Below are positions 6,482 to 9,331 of a stretch of DNA of 9,331 nt, piece by piece (position 1 is the stretch's first letter; each line of letters begins with the position of its first letter). The stretch spans positions 1-9,331 of the forward strand of contig JACCTI010000437.1 of assembly GCA_013812515.1 (NCBI GenBank), in the 5' to 3' direction. The stretch is from Chthoniobacterales bacterium (GTDB taxonomy: Bacteria > Verrucomicrobiota > Verrucomicrobiia > Chthoniobacterales > UBA10450). The position numbers were made by a program, and so were the translations under genes. The notes under the pieces were generated by a model. The model saw nothing but the letters and a program-made list of their open reading frames with translations, ran no database searches and was not told where the DNA came from.

Positions 6482-7249
6482 ATGCTCGCCAAGCGAATTA
6501 TTCCCTGTCTCGACGTCACTAATGGGCGCGTCGTCAAAGGTGTAAACTTCGTCGGCCTGCGTGATGCGGGAGACCCGGTCGAGCTGGCGGAATGTTATAA
6601 TGGGCAATCGGCGGACGAGCTGGTGTTTCTAGACATCACGGCCTCGGTTGATGAGCGGAAAACAATGGTCGACGTCGTGGCCCGCACGGCCCGACAGGTT
6701 TTTGTTCCGCTCACCGTGGGAGGCGGGATCCGTTCGGTCGAGGATGCGCGCCAGTTGCTGATTTCGGGCGCGGATAAGGTCAGCGTGAACACCGCGGCTG
6801 TCCGACGTCTGGAGCTAATCGAAGAACTCAGTGCCGCGTTTGGTGCGCAGGCAGTGGTGCTCGCGATCGATGCGCGCCGTCGCCGGCCTAACGAGTGGAA
6901 CGTCTGGACGCGAGGCGGACGCGTTGATGAACGCATTGACGCAATTGGGTGGGCGCAGCGCGGCGAAGCGCTGGGCGCGGGCGAGATTTTATTGACCTCG
7001 ATGGATACCGATGGCGTGCAGACGGGGTTCGATTGCGAGCTGACGCGCGCCGTTTCCCGGGCCGTCAACGTTCCGGTCATCGCCTCGGGCGGTGCGGGTG
7101 CGCCAGATGATTTTGTGCGCGTTTTCGACGAAGGCGAAGCCGACGCGGCGCTCGCAGCCTCCATCTTCCACTTCGGCACCTACACCGTTGATGACTTGAA
7201 ACGGCATCTCGCGGCACATGGCATTCCGGTTCGGCGAGTCGGCGTATGA
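6482..7249 (+). CDS. hisF: Imidazole glycerol phosphate synthase cyclase subunit HisF
   Basis: A 255-residue (beta/alpha)8 barrel that cyclises PRFAR with ammonia from HisH to give IGP and AICAR. Catalytic D11 (RIIPCLDVTNGRVVKG) and D130 (VVLAIDARR) are present, as are the phosphate sites TVGGGIR (78-84) and ASGGAG (201-206), and the LLTSMDTDG segment (170-178). Length matches the family. The ATG immediately follows the hisH TAG, and the TGA overlaps the hisA ATG (ATGA), consistent with equimolar synthesis of the HisH-HisF complex. Confidence 0.97.
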   Translation: MLAKRIIPCLDVTNGRVVKGVNFVGLRDAGDPVELAECYNGQSADELVFLDITASVDERKTMVDVVARTARQVFVPLTVGGGIRSVEDARQLLISGADKVSVNTAAVRRLELIEELSAAFGAQAVVLAIDARRRRPNEWNVWTRGGRVDERIDAIGWAQRGEALGAGEILLTSMDTDGVQTGFDCELTRAVSRAVNVPVIASGGAGAPDDFVRVFDEGEADAALAASIFHFGTYTVDDLKRHLAAHGIPVRRVGV

Positions 7250-7947
7250 TCATCCCGTGCATCGATCTCATGGGCGGCGCGGTCGTGCAGCTCGTGCAAG
7301 GGCGAGAGAAGGCACTGGAAGGTGAGGCGCCGGAAATTATGTTGGAAAAGTTTGCGCCGTTCCCGGTCATCCAGGTGATCGATCTCGATGCAGCGATCGG
7401 TAGCGGATCGAACGAAGCGATTGTCGAGCGACTTGCCGCGCGTGCCCGAATCCGCGTCGGTGGAGGCGTGCGCACGATCGAGCGCGCCCGGAGTTTAATC
7501 GATCTCGGAGTCGATAAAATTATCGTGGGCACGGCGGCCTTCAGCCACGCTGGGATCGACCACGATTTCCTCCGCAGACTCACTTCGACTGTGCCGAAAG
7601 AACGATTGCTCGTCGCGCTCGATTCACGCGATGGACGAATCGCGGTCAAGGGCTGGCGCGAATCCCTGACCTGCACCGCCGAAGAAGTAATCGGAGAGCT
7701 TGAGGCGTACTGCAGCGGATTCCTTTGCACCTATGTCGACAAGGAAGGTATGATGGAGGGCACGGATCTCGAGTGGTTTCGCCGATTGCGCGCCGCGACT
7801 CCGCACGAGCTGACCGCCGCAGGTGGAATCACGACCTACGAAGACATTCGCGCTTTGCAGCAGATGAACGTGCACGCCGCGGTCGGGATGGCGGTGTACA
7901 CAGGACGATTGGACCTCACGCAGCTCGCGGAGATGTCCGTGGGCTAG
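7246..7947 (+). CDS. hisA: ProFAR isomerase HisA, divergent form
   Basis: A 233-residue (beta/alpha)8-barrel isomerase converting ProFAR to PRFAR. The acid/base Asp pair is retained: D7 in IIPCIDLMGG and D126 in LLVALDSRDG. The phosphate-binding VGGGVRT (71-77) and AAGGITTYED (191-200) are also present. It departs from the commonest bacterial form in two places: LVQGREKALEG replaces the usual LVQGD(F/Y) segment, and YVDKEGMMEGTD (163-174) replaces the usual TxIxRDGTxxG. Operon position and the complementary presence of hisF leave little doubt about function. Its TAG (7945-7947) overlaps on the opposite strand with the stop of the dehydrogenase remnant. I see no good terminator directly downstream. 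Confidence 0.94.
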   Translation: MIIPCIDLMGGAVVQLVQGREKALEGEAPEIMLEKFAPFPVIQVIDLDAAIGSGSNEAIVERLAARARIRVGGGVRTIERARSLIDLGVDKIIVGTAAFSHAGIDHDFLRRLTSTVPKERLLVALDSRDGRIAVKGWRESLTCTAEEVIGELEAYCSGFLCTYVDKEGMMEGTDLEWFRRLRAATPHELTAAGGITTYEDIRALQQMNVHAAVGMAVYTGRLDLTQLAEMSVG

Positions 7948-8108
7948 CTGAGCGACGCCATGTCGATCACGAACCGGTATTTCACGTCGCTCTTGAGCAG
8001 ACGGTCGTAGGCTTCATTAATCTGATCCATGCGGATCATTTCGATGTCGCACGTGATCCCGTGTTCGGCGCAGAAATCGAGCATCTCCTGCGTCTCCGGA
8101 ATCCCGCT
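7944..8108 (-). pseudogene. C-terminal remnant of zinc-type alcohol dehydrogenase
   Basis: The last 54 codons of this minus-strand frame (SGIPETQEMLDFCAEHGIT... to ...YRFVIDMASLS) read as the extreme C-terminus of an NAD(P)-dependent medium-chain zinc alcohol dehydrogenase of the AdhA/YahK type, which is normally about 350 residues. Upstream of about 8108 the frame continues to 8249, but the sequence (Arg-rich, RLTLVYGDRPTK) has no resemblance to the family. The Rossmann and catalytic domains are absent from all frames I read. This is a truncated relic created by deletion or rearrangement. The retained part is well preserved, so the event may be recent or the strand may be constrained. Confidence 0.8.
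7950..7992. repeat. Perfect 8-bp inverted repeat after hisA
   Basis: GAGCGACG (7950-7957) and CGTCGCTC (7985-7992) are perfect inverted arms 27 bases apart, starting 3 bases after the hisA stop and lying within the dehydrogenase remnant. There is no T-tract, so an ordinary intrinsic terminator is unlikely. A 3' stabilising or pausing stem for the his mRNA is possible, and chance is also possible. Confidence 0.3.
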
Positions 8109-8232
8109 GAACTTGGTTGGCCTATCTCCGTAAACGAGTGTTAGTCGTTGCAGGCGTCGCGAACACAACCGCAAGCGTCGCTGACAGCGGCCGAGCGGTG
8201 GTTTAACTTCCATCAAAGAGACTACAGGGCAC

Positions 8233-8565
8233 ATGATACCAGAGGGCATGAATCTGCAGGGCGTAATCGGTATAAACTGGCAGGACGTTCCGGCGAAGGA
8301 GATCTGCCCGGGAATCCGGAAGCGCGACTTGTGGCGAGGCGCAGACGGCGCTCAAGCACAGATCGTCGAGATCGATGCCGGTGCGGCTTTCACCTCTCTC
8401 GACGGGCATCCCGGCCCGGAAGAAATCTTCGTGGTTTCGGGCATGTTTGGCGACGGCGCTCGTGAATACCCTGCAGGCTCGTTCATACACAACCCGGCAG
8501 GCTCCTCGCACGTGCCGCAGTCGAAGAATGGCTGCGTCATCTTTGTTTTCTCTCCGCAAGGTTGA
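8233..8565 (+). CDS. Small cupin-domain protein, ChrR-like
   Basis: A 110-residue single beta-barrel cupin resembling the C-terminal ChrR-like cupin (anti-sigma-factor type). It has WRGADGAQAQIVEIDAGA (34-51), GHPGPEEIFVVSG (58-70), GDGAREYPAGSFIHNPAGSSH (73-93) and GCVIFVFSPQG at the end. Likely metal ligands are H59, E63 and H93. The first His usual in the HxHxGxEE motif is replaced (SLDGH), so metal binding may be altered. No zinc anti-sigma N-terminal domain or sigma factor is nearby, so a regulatory role is not supported and the substrate is unknown. The start may be ATG 8233 or ATG 8248; the latter has AGAGGG almost touching it. It stands alone, with 285 bases between it and hisA holding only the dehydrogenase remnant. 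Confidence 0.8.
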   Translation: MIPEGMNLQGVIGINWQDVPAKEICPGIRKRDLWRGADGAQAQIVEIDAGAAFTSLDGHPGPEEIFVVSGMFGDGAREYPAGSFIHNPAGSSHVPQSKNGCVIFVFSPQG

Positions 8566-8641
8566 GGCTCCTCGCTTGTGAGCCCCCGCTGTCTCATGGA
8601 ACGGTTTGCGCTAACGGCTGCTACAGTTACTCCTAGGCGGC

Positions 8642-9331
8642 ATGAACTTTCTTAGAGGAATATCATTCATCAGCACCGTGATTCTCCTCAGCCACGCTCA
8701 GGCCGCCGATTCGGGCGAGCATCAGTACACCAACCGCCTCGCGCGCGAAAAATCGCCTTATCTTCTCCAGCACGCGCACAACCCGGTCGATTGGTATCCT
8801 TGGGGGGCGGAGGCGTTCGAAAAAGCGAGGCGCGAAGACAGGCCGATCTTCCTCTCGGTCGGTTACTCCACCTGCCATTGGTGCCATGTGATGGAGCACG
8901 AGAGTTTTGAAAACGAGGAGATCGCGAAGCTGATGAACGACAACTTCGTCAGCATTAAAGTCGATCGCGAAGAGCGACCGGACATCGATCAGGTTTACAT
9001 GACGTTCGTCCAGGCGACGACCGGCGGCGGCGGTTGGCCGATGAATGTGTGGCTCACCCGGACTTAAAACCATTCGTGGGCGGCACCTATTTCCCGCCCG
9101 ACGACAAGTACGGGCAGCCGGGACTAAAGAAGGTGTTGAAGAAAATCGCCGAGGCCTGGAAAACCGATCGCGACAAAATCGTCGCAAGCTCCGACAAAAT
9201 TCTAAGCCAATTGCAAGGCGCAGTCGAGCAGTCCGGCGGAGCCGACAAAGTCAGCGATGCAGTCTGCGACAAAGGCTATCAGCAATTCGCATCGCAGTTT
9301 GACGAGAAGCTCGGCGGCTTCGGTGGCGCGC
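8642..9331 (+). pseudogene. DUF255/YyaL-type thioredoxin-fold protein, frameshifted and cut by window edge
   Basis: The first frame (8642-9067) encodes a signal peptide (MNFLRGISFISTVILLSHAQA, likely cleaved after residue 21 or 22). It is followed by the hallmark N-terminal domain of the YyaL/SSP411 family: NRLAREKSPYLLQHAHNPVDW (31-51), a CHWC redox-type motif at 78-81 within GYSTCHWCHVMEHESFE, and IKVDREERPDID (105-116), then GGWPMNVWLT. It then hits TAA at 9065. The family continues LTPDLKPFVGGTYFPP, which is found in the next frame from 9061. One C is missing from the CCC at 9057-9059. The second frame is open to the window end (DDKYGQPGLKK..., FDEKLGGFGG). Full family members have roughly 600-700 residues, so most of the six-hairpin-like remainder lies outside. 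Function is unproven, and secretion to the periplasm is predicted from the signal peptide. The indel may be a sequencing error. Confidence 0.85.

Noticed and set aside
7077..7730. 217-codon minus-strand frame across hisF/hisA
   Set aside because: Antisense to two intact genes; low-complexity Arg/Ser/Pro product.
8150..8232. Possible tRNA-like or attachment-site 3' end (GGTTTAACTTCCATCA)
   Set aside because: No cloverleaf arms or acceptor complement could be found and no integrase is nearby.
8109..8249. N-terminal extension of the dehydrogenase remnant frame
   Set aside because: The sequence does not resemble the dehydrogenase family and is Arg-rich; it is treated as non-coding beyond the junction.
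8566..8584. GGCTC...GAGCC hairpin after the cupin gene
   Set aside because: Only 5 bp with a 9-base loop and no T-run; too weak to call a terminator.

Overview
The window is dominated by a complete-looking, tightly packed histidine biosynthesis operon on the + strand (about 1099-7947). The gene order is hisI-hisG-hisD-hisC-(HAD phosphatase)-hisB-hisH-hisF-hisA. The DNA is GC-rich. The gene set (long-form HisG, no hisZ, HAD phosphatase between hisC and hisB, divergent HisA with an IPCIDLMGG start) fits a Verrucomicrobiota-type bacterium, perhaps of the Spartobacteria/Chthoniobacterales group. That placement rests on remembered family resemblance, not on a search, and is moderate at best.

Layout. 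1-110: no recognisable gene. 111-712 (-): a COG2345/SufR-like winged-helix regulator with a cysteine-rich C-terminus, broken by a one-base frameshift near 472. 713-969: intergenic, with an inverted repeat right at the regulator's 5' end (720-749) and a perfect hairpin at 921-940. 970-1091: what I read as a classical histidine attenuator, made of a 14-codon leader peptide (MRAPLHRHHHPVPN) with four His codons in five, mutually exclusive RNA pairings, and a 9-bp intrinsic terminator whose T-tract ends 7 bases before hisI. 1099-7947: the his operon, with start/stop overlaps or near-zero gaps throughout. 7944-8108 (-): a 54-codon C-terminal remnant of a zinc alcohol dehydrogenase, convergent with hisA and sharing a CTAG with its stop. 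8233-8565 (+): a small ChrR-like cupin. 8642-9331 (+): a DUF255/YyaL-type thioredoxin-fold protein with a signal peptide, broken by a one-base frameshift near 9058 and cut by the window edge.

How it works together. HisG, HisI, HisA, HisH/HisF, HisB, HisC and HisD cover most of the route from PRPP and ATP to histidine. Two activities lack a canonical gene here. There is no hisE (phosphoribosyl-ATP pyrophosphatase), and hisB is the dehydratase alone with no PHP-, HisN- or HisB-N-type histidinol-phosphate phosphatase. The HAD protein between hisC and hisB sits at exactly the point where the phosphatase step falls between the aminotransferase and the dehydrogenase, so it is the best local candidate. 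The operon is probably controlled by ribosome-mediated attenuation at its head and by feedback through the C-terminal domain of long-form HisG.

The flanks look eroded or imperfectly sequenced: two single-base frameshifts, both in short C/G runs, plus a truncated dehydrogenase. The his genes themselves are intact.
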